Assembly (NCBI GenBank): GCA_934256695.1 | Contig: CAKQPE010000003.1 | Location: forward strand, 1-60,338 | Source of the DNA: an uncultured Eubacteriales bacterium | Lineage (GTDB): Bacteria > Bacillota > Clostridia > Lachnospirales > Anaerotignaceae | Length of the DNA stretch: 60,338 nucleotides | Direction: 5' to 3' | Shown: one piece after another, positions 25,615-34,132 of the stretch | Numbering within the stretch: position 1 is the first letter of the stretch | Layout of the letters: every line of letters starts with the position of its first letter | Program-made: the position numbers and the translations under genes | The notes under the pieces: generated by a model | Databases searched by the model: none | The model's input: only the letters and a program-made list of their open reading frames with translations | Told to the model about the DNA's origin: nothing

Positions 25615-26215
25615 CTAATAAAAACCGTGGACGCTGTCCACACCTGCAAGCCTTCTTGGTCAGGAAATTTGCTTCGCAAATCGGCTTACGCCGCCGCAGT
25701 TATCTTTGCGGTTCCCTAAAGGCTTGAGCGAAACTTTTATCAAAACGCAATTACATTGCGTTTTTCGGAACAAAATTATAAGTTATGTTATTGAGATTTT
25801 GATTTTCTAAAGTTTTATCGAATAAAATCTCTATTACATTGATTTTAAAACGTAAATCCTGTATCTGTTGCCCTAAACATTGTAGAGCCTGTTTCCGGAG
25901 GCACATGGAATGTGCGGTCTTAAAGAGATTTTTGAAGGTGCAGGGAACTTTTTCGATAAAAAAGTTCCTGCAAACCCCACTTTTCCATTGGGAAAAAATT
26001 AAATTTAATCCGTTATATTAAAGCTTTGCTTAGAGGATTTACCCCTCATCCGCTTCGCTTTGCTCAGCACCTTCTCCCCAAGGAGAAGGCTTAATATCCG
26101 CCGATTTTATACTTAATCTAAAAATACCGTGACTTGTCACGGTATTTTACTAAAAGTTTAGATCAAACTTTTTCAAAGGCTCACAGGTGTGGACGGAGTC
26201 CACGGTTTTAAATTT
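25615..26215. repeat. Composite module with repeat C copy 3, unit B and insert D
   Basis: This is the mirror arrangement of 3868-4455. H1 GTGGACGCTGTCCAC, H2 CAAGCC/GGCTTG split by insert D (about 25661-25722), H3 ACGCAATTACATTGCGT, 100 bases homologous to 4287-4374 reversed, repeat C (25851-26012), unit B remnant (about 26040-26090), H3' TACCGTGAC/GTCACGGTA, a worn H2' and H1' GTGGACGGAGTCCAC. A frame at 25839-26021 lies within repeat C. No independent gene is seen in the 759-base gap. Confidence 0.85.
25661..25722 (+). repeat. Insert D, copy 1 (mini-cloverleaf)
   Basis: This roughly 60-base segment sits in the loop of H2. It folds as an outer AGGAA / TTCC stem with three hairpins: ATTTGC-TTC-GCAAAT, GGC-TTAC-GCC and CCGCA-N8-TGCGG. 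The second copy lies at 31846-31905. Confidence 0.65.
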
Positions 26216-26238
26216 ATATTTTACAGAAAGGAAAATAT

Positions 26239-26610
26239 ATGGAGATAGAAATTCTTAAACAAAAATTTGCCGTGTGCAAAATAAAGGACAGCAGTGAAAT
26301 CAATTTTGAAGATGATTTTTTGTTTGTGGGAAAAACGGACGAGGAGCTTTCGGTGGTGTGTGTTGAAGAAAAGGTGTATAAGAGTGCCTATGCAGTGGAT
26401 AAAGGCTGGAAGGCATTAAGGATAAAAGAAGTTCTTGACTTTTCTCTGGTGGGAATACTTTATAAAATTTCAAAAATACTTGCCGAAAACAATATAGGCA
26501 TATTTGCCGTTTCTACCTATAATACGGATTACATACTGGTAAAGGAAGAAAATATAAATAAGGCTTCGGAAAAGCTTGACGAAAACGGATATAAAATATC
26601 AAAATTATAA
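26239..26610 (+). CDS. ACT-domain protein
   Basis: The 123-residue protein has a C-terminal ACT fold: FSLVGILYKISKILAENNIGIFAVSTYNTDYILVKEE is the usual beta-alpha-beta core. The N-terminal half (FVGKTDEELSVVCVE) resembles ACT_7-type proteins. ACT domains bind amino acids; this stand-alone form may be a sensor. AAAGGAAAA precedes the ATG. No partner gene is adjacent. Confidence 0.82.
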   Translation: MEIEILKQKFAVCKIKDSSEINFEDDFLFVGKTDEELSVVCVEEKVYKSAYAVDKGWKALRIKEVLDFSLVGILYKISKILAENNIGIFAVSTYNTDYILVKEENINKASEKLDENGYKISKL

Positions 26611-26637
26611 ACCCTGAAATTTATATTAAAATCAATA

Positions 26638-26665
26638 AAGCCTAATGACCGACGTCATTAGGCTT
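26638..26665. terminator. H3-type hairpin between convergent genes
   Basis: AAGCCTAATGAC / GTCATTAGGCTT is followed by TAAAAGTTTCAATC, the usual H3-H2 spacer of the module. It can end both the ACT gene and the minus-strand gene at 26692. Confidence 0.7.
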
Positions 26666-26691
26666 TATGTTAAAAGTTTCAATCAAAATTT

Positions 26692-27147
26692 TTACTGCTG
26701 TTTAGGCTGATTTTTTTTGATCCATAAAGAAACTTTCTGACCGAAAGATTTTTTCTTTTTGTCCTCAATGTTCATACCTACTATTTTGGAAATATAAATT
26801 CCAGCAAGCTCTACCTTTACTGTTTTCTTAACGGCAAGTACATCGTAAATGTTTTTGTCGCACATAAGAGTTAAAATCTGTGGCCCTACTTTTGCCTTAA
26901 CTATAGGCATTTTACGTATATGGGCTGTTTTAGGAAGTTTCTCATAAATATTTTTAGGTAGATTATGTGGTGTAGGTTTTTCAAATCTCTTATCTATAAC
27001 GAGTATAGGCGTAACGGTTTTATACTGATTGATAAAAGACTGTGCTTCAAGATTTTTGGCATAATTCTTTTTGCCGAAGTGATACATTACTGCAATAACT
27101 ATTACTACAACTACAGCTAAAATGATTACAATATCCCCAAAGGTCAT
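26692..27147 (-). CDS. Hypothetical single-pass membrane protein
   Basis: The 151-residue protein is not recognised. It has one N-terminal helix (about 4-24, very Val/Ile-rich) and a basic soluble domain of about 125 residues that ends in a Lys-rich tail. Topology is probably N-out, C-in. GGAGGA is 6 bases before ATG. It is divergent from cls across about 200 AT-rich bases. Confidence 0.75.
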   Translation of the reverse strand: MTFGDIVIILAVVVVIVIAVMYHFGKKNYAKNLEAQSFINQYKTVTPILVIDKRFEKPTPHNLPKNIYEKLPKTAHIRKMPIVKAKVGPQILTLMCDKNIYDVLAVKKTVKVELAGIYISKIVGMNIEDKKKKSFGQKVSLWIKKNQPKQQ

Positions 27148-27348
27148 TTTGCTTCCTCCTTAAAAATAACTTAATTATAATTTTATCATATATTTAGAAT
27201 TAATGAAATAGTAATTTTGAAATAGGAGCAAAAATATGTTGTTTTATTGCGAAAAATGGATAAAACAACAGTTAAAAAAACAATATTGATAAGAGAAAAA
27301 ATTATGATATACTAAAAAATAAAACAAAAATCTGAAAGGAGTTTTTTA

Positions 27349-28812
27349 TTGCCTATGTTAAGTACAGTTTTGTCGGTGATCAGTGTTGTTTTTACACTTA
27401 ATGTTGTGCTGGCAGCTATAGTGGTATTTTTTGAAAGAAGAAGTCCGTCCAGTACATGGGCGTGGTTATTTGTGCTGTTTTTTATACCGATTATAGGGTT
27501 TATAATATACCTTATTTTCGGAAGATATACGGGAAAAAAGAAGGCTTTCGGGCCTAAAATAATCAGGGATATGGAAACCCTTGACGGATTTGTAAGAAAT
27601 CGAGATGAGATAAGAGAAGAAGTTGAAGAACAGTATTTCAGCAATGACGGCATACGTCTTGGACGAACATACAGACATCTTTTGGATTTTGCCGCACTTA
27701 ATTTAAAAAGCGGCGGCTGGCTTACTTACCGCAACAAAATGGAGTATTTTACAGACGGAACAAAGAAGTTTGAATCGCTTATAAACGATATAAGAAATGC
27801 GGAAAAGTTTATTCACATGGAGTATTATATTTTAAGAGGTGACGACCTTGGCAGAAAAATAGTTTATGAGCTTGCCCAAAAAGCAAAAGAGGGCGTTGAG
27901 GTACGCCTTATGTATGACTTTATGGGGAATTTTAATTTGCCGAAAAACTTCTTCGATGACTTAAAAGATGCAGGCGGAATGGTCTGTGCCTTTACACCGT
28001 CGTTTTTTATAAGGCTTAATTATCGTAACCACAGAAAAATAGCCGTTATAGACGGTCATATAGGATATGTGGGCGGCTTTAATATAGGCAACGAATACCT
28101 TGGCAAGGTAAAAAGATTCGGCTACTGGAGAGATACTCATGCCAGATTTGAAGGAGATATAGTTGACCAGTTACAGCTGAGATTTATGATGGACTGGAAT
28201 TTCTGTTTTGAAAGTAAATTTTATGTAGATGATTATTATTATCCGAAAAAAAGGGTAGTAAACTATTTTCCGGCACAGATTGTTTCTTCCGGACCCGATA
28301 CAAAGTGGCATAACATAAGAAACAGCTATTTTAAGATGATTAACGAGGCAGAGAAAAATATTTATATAGAAACGCCGTATTTTTCACCTGATGACGGCAT
28401 ACAGGAGGCCTTGAAGGTAGCCGCCCTTTCCGGTATAGATGTGAGGATAATAATACCGGCACACCCTGACCATTTGTTTGTTTACTGGGCAAGTATGTAT
28501 TATCTCGGTGAGCTTCTTGAAGCTGGAGTAAGGTGCTATCAGTACGAAACAGGATTTATACACAGCAAAACAATATTTGTTGACGGCCTTGTGGGTACAA
28601 TAGGTACGGCAAATATGGATATACGAAGCTATGCACTTAATTTTGAGGTAAATGCTTTTATATTTGATGAAAAAACAGTTAATAGTCTTGAGGGAGAGTT
28701 TATTAACGATTTGAAGGAATGTACCGAAATAACATATGAAGAATATATGAAACGTGGAAAGATGTTTAAATTAAGAGAGTCCGTTTCCCGTCTTATTTCT
28801 CCTATGCTTTGA
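27349..28812 (+). CDS. cls: Cardiolipin synthase
   Basis: The 487-residue phospholipase-D-type enzyme has two N-terminal membrane helices (PLDc_N: SSTWAWLFVLFFIPIIGFI) and two HKD motifs, HRKIAVIDGHIGYVGG (around 225) and HSKTIFVDGLVGTIGTANMD (around 405). It joins two phosphatidylglycerols to cardiolipin at the membrane. TTG 27349 is chosen because AAAGGAG is 7 bases before it; ATG 27355 would have 13. It is followed by a thioesterase 21 bases on, likely one operon for lipid synthesis. Confidence 0.94.
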   Translation: MPMLSTVLSVISVVFTLNVVLAAIVVFFERRSPSSTWAWLFVLFFIPIIGFIIYLIFGRYTGKKKAFGPKIIRDMETLDGFVRNRDEIREEVEEQYFSNDGIRLGRTYRHLLDFAALNLKSGGWLTYRNKMEYFTDGTKKFESLINDIRNAEKFIHMEYYILRGDDLGRKIVYELAQKAKEGVEVRLMYDFMGNFNLPKNFFDDLKDAGGMVCAFTPSFFIRLNYRNHRKIAVIDGHIGYVGGFNIGNEYLGKVKRFGYWRDTHARFEGDIVDQLQLRFMMDWNFCFESKFYVDDYYYPKKRVVNYFPAQIVSSGPDTKWHNIRNSYFKMINEAEKNIYIETPYFSPDDGIQEALKVAALSGIDVRIIIPAHPDHLFVYWASMYYLGELLEAGVRCYQYETGFIHSKTIFVDGLVGTIGTANMDIRSYALNFEVNAFIFDEKTVNSLEGEFINDLKECTEITYEEYMKRGKMFKLRESVSRLISPML

Positions 28813-28833
28813 TTTTTAAAGGAGGTTTTAAAG

Positions 28834-29580
28834 GTGGAATTTAAATTTGAAAAACCTGTGGAAATAAATTATTATGCCTCGGACAACAGAATGAATATGT
28901 CTTTTTCGGCTTTAATGGCATTTTTTCAGGATATAGCCATAGACCATTCCGACAGTGCCGGATATACAGTTGAAAGGCTTTTGGACGAAGGCTTGGGCTG
29001 GATAATAACCAACTACCATATAATTATAGAACGAATGCCGAAATACGGCGAGAAGGTCGTTTTTAAAACATGGTCAAGCGGCATAAAACACTTTCAGGCG
29101 GAAAGAAGCTACAGTGTAACAGACAGCAATGGAAATGAAATAGTAAAGGCTGCATCAATGTGGGTACTTATAGATCTTGAAAAACGTACACCTGTGTCAA
29201 TTCCCGATGAAATGAATAAGGCCTATAAAACAGGAACAGCACCGGCTATAGAAAACGAAAGATTCCGTATAACAAAAAAACGTGGTGAACCTGTTTCTGT
29301 TTTTGAAACAAAAATAACAAGAAGCCAGACCGATACAAACGGACATACAAACAATACACAGTATGTTTCTTGGGCAATGGATATGATTTGCGATGAAATA
29401 TACAACAATTATAATTGTGTCGATTTTAAAGTGACGTTCCGAAAAGAAAGCAGAAAAGACGAAGAAATAATAATAAAAACATATAAAACAAAAACAGATG
29501 AAGGACTTGAGTTTGAAACCGATATTACAGATAAAGAGGAGAATATTCTCTGTTCGGCTGTTTCGGTGTGGAAAGAATAA
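28834..29580 (+). CDS. Acyl-ACP thioesterase (hotdog fold)
   Basis: The 248-residue protein has two hotdog domains in the FatA/FatB-like bacterial layout. The N-terminal domain has the long helix MAFFQDIAIDHSD, and the catalytic-type motif DTNGHTNNTQYVSWA lies in the second domain. It would release fatty acids from acyl carrier protein. The start is GTG, with AAAGGAGG 8 bases upstream. It sits in a probable operon with cls. Confidence 0.88.
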   Translation: MEFKFEKPVEINYYASDNRMNMSFSALMAFFQDIAIDHSDSAGYTVERLLDEGLGWIITNYHIIIERMPKYGEKVVFKTWSSGIKHFQAERSYSVTDSNGNEIVKAASMWVLIDLEKRTPVSIPDEMNKAYKTGTAPAIENERFRITKKRGEPVSVFETKITRSQTDTNGHTNNTQYVSWAMDMICDEIYNNYNCVDFKVTFRKESRKDEEIIIKTYKTKTDEGLEFETDITDKEENILCSAVSVWKE

Positions 29581-29633
29581 AGATTTAAAGTTTTTTATAA
29601 AGAATATATGTATTACAAAATAAAGAGATATAC

Positions 29634-29665
29634 AAAAAGCACTCTCAATTTTTAGAGTGCTTTTT
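29634..29665. terminator. Two-way terminator
   Basis: AAAAAGCACTCT / AGAGTGCTTTTT with an 8-base loop lies between the convergent thioesterase and DUF2442-HTH genes. Confidence 0.88.
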
Positions 29666-29675
29666 GATATAGTTC

Positions 29676-30146
29676 TTATTTTGGTATAAATTCAATTTTT
29701 ATTTCCATATTCATTCCATCGGCTAACCGTTCCAACAATTTTACGGAAGGATTTGCCTTTGCACGTTCTATTTTACTAATGTCTGACTGATATATTCCTG
29801 TAGTTTCGGCAAGTTCTTTTTGTGTTATTCCGCTTATTTCACGTGCTTTTGATAAATTTTCAGCAAGCAAAGTAAGTGTATCTAATTTATTTTGTTTGCC
29901 TGTTTCCGTTCCGTTTTCCCATATTTCTTCGGCATCTAAATCTAAATCATCATTCCATGATATACCATAACCGCCGACATCAACCTTAACACTGTTAAAC
30001 AGTTGTTTGTCGGTTTCAAAAATTTTAAACTGAGGGAATACATTGTATAGCATTTTTAAGTCGTATATTTTTTCAATTCCGTTTTGAAAACATACAAGAA
30101 GAACTGTATTTTCTGCCGGTTTTACGGTTTTTATTTTGTGGAACAT
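29676..30146 (-). CDS. DUF2442-HTH fusion regulator (antitoxin-like)
   Basis: The 156-residue protein has an N-terminal DUF2442 domain (about 1-75; LVCFQNGIEKIYDLK, FNSVKVDVGGYGISWND) and a C-terminal Cro/CI-type HTH (about 95-150; ISGITQKELAETTGIYQSDISKIERAKANPSVKLLERLA). DUF2442 proteins are often paired with DUF4160 partners in toxin-antitoxin-like loci. No partner is seen here; the only neighbours are a convergent thioesterase and the Trp T-box. ATG 30146 follows AGAGGTG by 6 bases; a GTG at 30155 is part of that site. A perfect palindrome upstream suggests self-repression. Confidence 0.85.
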   Translation of the reverse strand: MFHKIKTVKPAENTVLLVCFQNGIEKIYDLKMLYNVFPQFKIFETDKQLFNSVKVDVGGYGISWNDDLDLDAEEIWENGTETGKQNKLDTLTLLAENLSKAREISGITQKELAETTGIYQSDISKIERAKANPSVKLLERLADGMNMEIKIEFIPK

Positions 30147-30169
30147 TATAATCACCTCTTTCGTAGTTT

Positions 30170-30190
30170 ATACTATATATAATATAGTAT
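30170..30190. promoter_or_regulatory. 21-bp perfect dyad, candidate operator
   Basis: ATACTATAT-ATA-ATATAGTAT has nine-base arms and a 3-base centre. It lies 24 bases upstream of the DUF2442-HTH start, where the promoter must be. Confidence 0.7.
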
Positions 30191-30321
30191 ATATCCTATA
30201 TTATCAACGGAAATATTTGCTTTATACATATTTATGAAAATAAATTTTGTTATGTTTTTCCGAATTTTATCTGAAATTATTATAGTACGAAACCACAAGA
30301 TATTTTTTTCAAAATTACCTG

Positions 30322-30350
30322 TTGACATTTGTCTTTGAGGGTGATAGAAT
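30322..30350 (+). promoter_or_regulatory. Promoter of the Trp T-box leader
   Basis: TTGACA (30322-30327), a 17-base spacer and TAGAAT (30345-30350). Confidence 0.8.
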
Positions 30351-30356
30351 GAAAAT

Positions 30357-30640
30357 CGTTAAAACCAGTGACGAAGAAGAGTAGGCTTATTAAAGAATCT
30401 CAAAGCGAGCTGCCGTTGGTGGAAGGGCAGTATTTTCCATAAGTGCGAATGGACTTCTGAGGGCAGGACGAAAGGAAAATTCCAAGTAGTGTCTGACGGG
30501 TGTTTCCGTACCCGTTACCAAAGGGAAATGTATGAAAACGTACATTAAAGAGGCCGAAAGGCAAGTTGAGTGGTACCGCGATTATAATTATTGAATTATA
30601 GCCGTCTCAAACGATTAGTTTGAGGCGGTTTTTTTGTTAT
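30357..30640 (+). promoter_or_regulatory. T-box leader, tryptophan (specifier TGG)
   Basis: The T-box GAGTGGTACCGCG lies at 30568-30580, and the terminator stem GCCGTCTCAAAC / GTTTGAGGCGG with a T run at 30601-30636. Stem I has the typical GACGAAGAAGAGTA opening and AGCGAGCTGCCGTTGGTGG distal region. The triplet TGG (30450-30452) in context GAA-TGG-A is the specifier. Trp control of a TrpXYZ-type transporter agrees with this. Confidence 0.92.
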
Positions 30641-30693
30641 TCAAAAATAAATTTAAGTTAAAGTATATGAAAAAAGAGAAGGAGAGATTTATT

Positions 30694-31755
30694 ATGAAAA
30701 AGAGACTTGTATCAATAGCGTTTGCGGCAGTAATGGCTTTATCAATGGTTGGCTGCGGTTCTTCCGCTTCTACAGGCAGTACAGCTTCCGGTTCTACTTC
30801 CGGCTCAGGATCAGCTTCGGCAGAAGTAACAGACGGAAAGACTTATACAATAGGTATTTCTCAGTTTGCGGAGCACGGTTCTCTTGACAACTGCCGTGAA
30901 GGTTTTATTAAGGGTCTTGCAGACGAAGGCTTTGTTGAAGGCGAAAACCTTAAAATAGTATACGAAAACGCTCAGGCTGACACAGGTACGGCAGGACAGA
31001 TTGCAAGCAACTTTGTTTCAAGCAATGTTGATATGATTTGTGCCATAGCAACACCTTCCGCAGCGGCAGCTTACAACGCAGCAATGAAAACAGACATTCC
31101 TGTTATTTATACAGCTATTACAGACCCTGTAATGGCAGGTCTTGCAAACGAGGATGGAACACCGGTAGGCAACATAACAGGTACAAGTGACAAACTCCCT
31201 GTAGAGGCTCAGCTTGAAATGATAAGAAAAGTTCTTCCTGATGCAAAGAAAATCGGTATCCTTTATACAACAAGCGAAGTAAACTCAGAATCAGCAATCA
31301 AGGATTATGAAGCACTTGTAGGTAATTACGGTTTCGAGCTTGAAACAGTAGGCATAAGCACAACAGCTGATATTCCTCTTGCTATGGATAACCTTGTAAC
31401 AAAGGTTGACTGTATAACAAACCTTACAGACAACACAGTTGTTCAGGGTCTTGCAACAGAGGTTTCTAAGGCAACAGACGCAGGTATTCCTGTTTTCGGC
31501 TCTGAAATAGAGCAGGTTAAAAACGGTTGTCTTGCAGCAGAAGGTCTTGAGTTTGTAAGCCTTGGTGAACAGACAGGCAAAATGGCAGCAAAGGTTCTTA
31601 AAGGCGAAGCAAAAGCAAGCGATATGAACTTCGAAACAATAACAGAGTGTGGTTTATACTTAAACACAGCAGTTGCAGAAAAACTCGGAATCAGTGTTGA
31701 CGAAGATTATGCATCAACAGCAGTTGAAACATTTGATACAATAGCAGAACAGTGA
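30694..31755 (+). CDS. trpX: ABC transporter substrate-binding lipoprotein, tryptophan type
   Basis: The 353-residue lipoprotein has a signal peptide ending in the lipobox MVGC (Cys about 21), a Ser/Gly/Thr linker, then a PF04392-type binding domain (YTIGISQFAEHGSLDNCREGF..., AMKTDIPVIYTAITDP). It anchors outside the membrane and hands substrate to the permease. The Trp T-box makes tryptophan, or a precursor, the likely substrate. AAGGAG is 9 bases before ATG 30694. The 314 bases to the permease hold a repeat remnant. Confidence 0.9.
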   Translation: MKKRLVSIAFAAVMALSMVGCGSSASTGSTASGSTSGSGSASAEVTDGKTYTIGISQFAEHGSLDNCREGFIKGLADEGFVEGENLKIVYENAQADTGTAGQIASNFVSSNVDMICAIATPSAAAAYNAAMKTDIPVIYTAITDPVMAGLANEDGTPVGNITGTSDKLPVEAQLEMIRKVLPDAKKIGILYTTSEVNSESAIKDYEALVGNYGFELETVGISTTADIPLAMDNLVTKVDCITNLTDNTVVQGLATEVSKATDAGIPVFGSEIEQVKNGCLAAEGLEFVSLGEQTGKMAAKVLKGEAKASDMNFETITECGLYLNTAVAEKLGISVDEDYASTAVETFDTIAEQ

Positions 31756-31799
31756 TAATATAATATCAAAAGAAAATTTATAAATTTGAATTAATAGTT

Positions 31800-31945
31800 T
31801 TAAAATTCAAAAGTTTTACTCAATTTTTTTTCAAATGGTCAGGAAATTTCCTTCGGAAATCAGGCTACGCCTGCCGCATTTATCTTTGCGGTTCCTTATC
31901 GTCAGGGTTTGGGGTGAAACCCCAAGGTCTTTATCAGTAAAAGAG
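31800..31945. repeat. Half module with insert D between trpX and trpY
   Basis: AAAGTTTTACTCAATTTTTTTTCAAA begins H2, which is cut by insert D (31846-31905). H1 then reads CAGGGTTTGGGGTGAAACCCC AAGGTC. A further hairpin GGGAGTG / CACTCCC follows at about 31961-31995. The orientation is that of a module ending a minus-strand gene, though none is here. It may lower expression of the permease and ATPase relative to the lipoprotein (inference). Confidence 0.75.
31846..31905 (+). repeat. Insert D, copy 2 (mini-cloverleaf)
   Basis: The same fold as 25661-25722: outer AGGAA / TTCCT, hairpins ATTTCC-TTC-GGAAAT, AGGC-TAC-GCCT and CCGCA-N8-TGCGG. The first hairpin differs from copy 1 by a compensating G-C to C-G swap. 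Confidence 0.65.
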
Positions 31946-32069
31946 TATTTTGAGTAGGTTTGGGAGTGGTTTTACGATAGAAAAGCACTCCCAATATTCT
32001 TGAGTTATTCGATAAATATATGTTTTAAAGATTAACATTAAGTGGATTTTTGGAAGGAGCAGCAAAGAC

Positions 32070-32954
32070 ATGGGTATACTCATAGGAGTACTGGAGCAGG
32101 GCTTTATATACGGTATAATGGCTCTGGGAGTTTATATAACGTATAAAATACTGGATTTTCCGGACCTTACGACAGACGGAAGTTTTCCGGCAGGAGCAGC
32201 CGTAACGGCAGTTCTTCTTACAGGAGGAATGAACCCATATATTTCAATACTCATATCTTTTGCAGTCGGTATGATTATAGGTGCTTTGACGGGTATCATA
32301 CACGTTAAGTTTAAGGTTCGTGACCTGTTAAGCGGTATTATTATGATGACGGCACTTTATTCAATAAACCTGAGAATTGCGGGAAAGGCAAACGTACCGC
32401 TTTTCAATCAGGAAACGGTTTTTGAAAATGCATTTGTAAACGGACTTTTTCCGGCATCAATGGCAAAATACCAGACAGTTATAATAGCTTTTGTTCTTGC
32501 TGTTATTTCAAAACTTCTTCTTGATGCTTATCTTAAGACAAAGAGCGGTTTTCTTTTAAGAGCGGTAGGAAACAACGAAAACCTTGTAACAAGCCTTGCA
32601 AAGGACATCGGCTTGGTTAAGATAGTAGGTCTTGCCATAGCCAACGGCCTTATAGCAATGAGCGGTTCAATCATGTGCCAGCAGCAGAGATTTTTCGATG
32701 TATCAATGGGTACGGGTACTGTTGTTATCGGTCTTGCAAATGTAATAATAGGTACAAACGTATTTAAGAATATTTCATTTGTAAAGGCAACAACGGCTGT
32801 TATAATAGGTTCTGTGTTATATAAGGGCTGTGTTGCTCTTGCCATATCCCACGGACTCAGTGCAACGGACATGAAGTTTATAACGGCTTTCCTTTTCCTT
32901 ATAATACTTATAATAACAATGGACAGAAAGAAGAAGGTGAAAAAGAATGCTTGA
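32070..32954 (+). CDS. trpY: ABC transporter permease, tryptophan type
   Basis: The 294-residue membrane protein of the BPD_transp_2 (LivH-like) kind has about eight helices. The N-terminal EQGFIYGIMALGVYITYKIL and DFPDLTTDGSFPAGAA segments are typical of TrpY-type permeases, and VGNNENLVTSLAKDIG is the cytosolic ATPase-contact loop. AAGGAG precedes the ATG. It overlaps trpZ by 8 bases. Confidence 0.9.
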   Translation: MGILIGVLEQGFIYGIMALGVYITYKILDFPDLTTDGSFPAGAAVTAVLLTGGMNPYISILISFAVGMIIGALTGIIHVKFKVRDLLSGIIMMTALYSINLRIAGKANVPLFNQETVFENAFVNGLFPASMAKYQTVIIAFVLAVISKLLLDAYLKTKSGFLLRAVGNNENLVTSLAKDIGLVKIVGLAIANGLIAMSGSIMCQQQRFFDVSMGTGTVVIGLANVIIGTNVFKNISFVKATTAVIIGSVLYKGCVALAISHGLSATDMKFITAFLFLIILIITMDRKKKVKKNA

Positions 32955-33720
32955 GCTTAAACATATAGATAAATACTACAACATAGGCACTATAAACGAA
33001 ATGTGTCTTTTTGATGATTTTAACTTAACTGTAGAAGACGGTCAGTTTGTATCGGTAATCGGCTCAAATGGCTCAGGCAAGACTTCTATGCTGAACATTA
33101 TCTGCGGCAGCAGTTATGTTGACAGCGGCAGCGTTATTATGAACGGCGAGGACATAACAAACAAAAAGGAATTTCTTCGTTACAAAGATATAGGAAGGGT
33201 TTATCAGGATCCGTCAATGGGAACCTGCCCCGATATGACTATACTTGAAAACATGGCAATAGCCGATAACAAAGCCAAAAGCTACGGTTTATCCCTCGGT
33301 ATAAACAGAAGCCGTGTGGAGTATTACAAAGAACAGTTAAGAAGCCTTAACTTAGGCTTGGAGGATAAACTCCACGTAAAGGTAGGAGCATTGTCCGGCG
33401 GACAGAGACAGGCAATGTCACTTTTGATGGCTACCATGACAAAGCTTAAATTCCTTATACTTGACGAGCATACGGCAGCCCTTGACCCAAAGACAGCCGA
33501 CCTTATAATGGAGCTTACGGACAGTATAGTAAAGGAAAAGAAGCTTACAACACTTATGGTAACACACAACCTGAGATATGCGGCAGAGTACGGCGACAGG
33601 CTTATAATGATGAACAAGGGACACATAGTTCTGGATAAAGCCGGTCAGGACAAAGCCAATGTGAAAGTAAATGACATACTGGACATATTCAACCAGATAA
33701 GCATAGAGTGCGGAAACTAA
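32947..33720 (+). CDS. trpZ: ABC transporter ATPase, tryptophan type
   Basis: The 257-residue ATPase has Walker A GSNGSGKTS (about 37-45), the signature LSGGQRQAM, Walker B FLILDEHTAALDP and the H-loop MVTHN. It powers the transporter with TrpX and TrpY. Its stop codon is directly followed by a module (GACCTTGGGG) with no base between. Confidence 0.92.
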   Translation: MLELKHIDKYYNIGTINEMCLFDDFNLTVEDGQFVSVIGSNGSGKTSMLNIICGSSYVDSGSVIMNGEDITNKKEFLRYKDIGRVYQDPSMGTCPDMTILENMAIADNKAKSYGLSLGINRSRVEYYKEQLRSLNLGLEDKLHVKVGALSGGQRQAMSLLMATMTKLKFLILDEHTAALDPKTADLIMELTDSIVKEKKLTTLMVTHNLRYAAEYGDRLIMMNKGHIVLDKAGQDKANVKVNDILDIFNQISIECGN

Positions 33721-33960
33721 GACCTTGGGGCTTTGCCCCAATACCCCACAATTTTTTGAAAAAAATTGAGTAAAACTTTTAATAAAATACCGTGACAAAA
33801 GTCACGGTATTTTTAGGTTAAATATAAAATTATCGCAAATAAGTTGTTTCTTAAAAATAAAATATTAAACTGCAAGTTTGGTAGAAGGTGTCACTTTAGT
33901 TACAGAGGATAACCCTTCCGTCAAACCTACGGTTTGCCACCTTCCCTTTCAGGGACGACA
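33721..33960. repeat. Module half plus inverted unit B downstream of trpZ
   Basis: H1 CTTGGGGCTTTGCCCCAA, H2 CAATTTTTT/AAAAAATTG, H3 TACCGTGAC/GTCACGGTA, then AT-rich DNA and unit B read backwards (CCTTCCGTCAAACC, GGTTTG, CCCTTTCAGGGACG). No gene is seen in the 412-base convergent gap up to porB. Confidence 0.82.
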
Positions 33961-34023
33961 AAAAGCTTTGCAAAGGAGATTTTTATTCGGCAAAGTTTTT
34001 GAAATCTTAATAACCCTAAACAA

Positions 34024-34058
34024 CAGAGAAACCGAAAGCATATGCTTTCGGTTTTCTG
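34024..34058 (-). terminator. por operon terminator
   Basis: The palindrome centred on GAAAGC-AT-GCTTTC, extended by ACC/GGT and CAGA/TCTG, lies 75 bases beyond the porB stop. Confidence 0.7.
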
Positions 34059-34132
34059 TGTGTGTGCATTTTATGGTTAATGTTTTTGGGGTAACACATT
34101 TAATATGCCGAATTTCTTCGACGGTGCGAAAA

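Noticed and set aside
25661..25722. tRNA gene
   Set aside because: The cloverleaf-like insert is only about 60 bases, has no T-loop GTTCRA consensus in the right place, no anticodon arm of 7 and no acceptor stem of 7 pairs.
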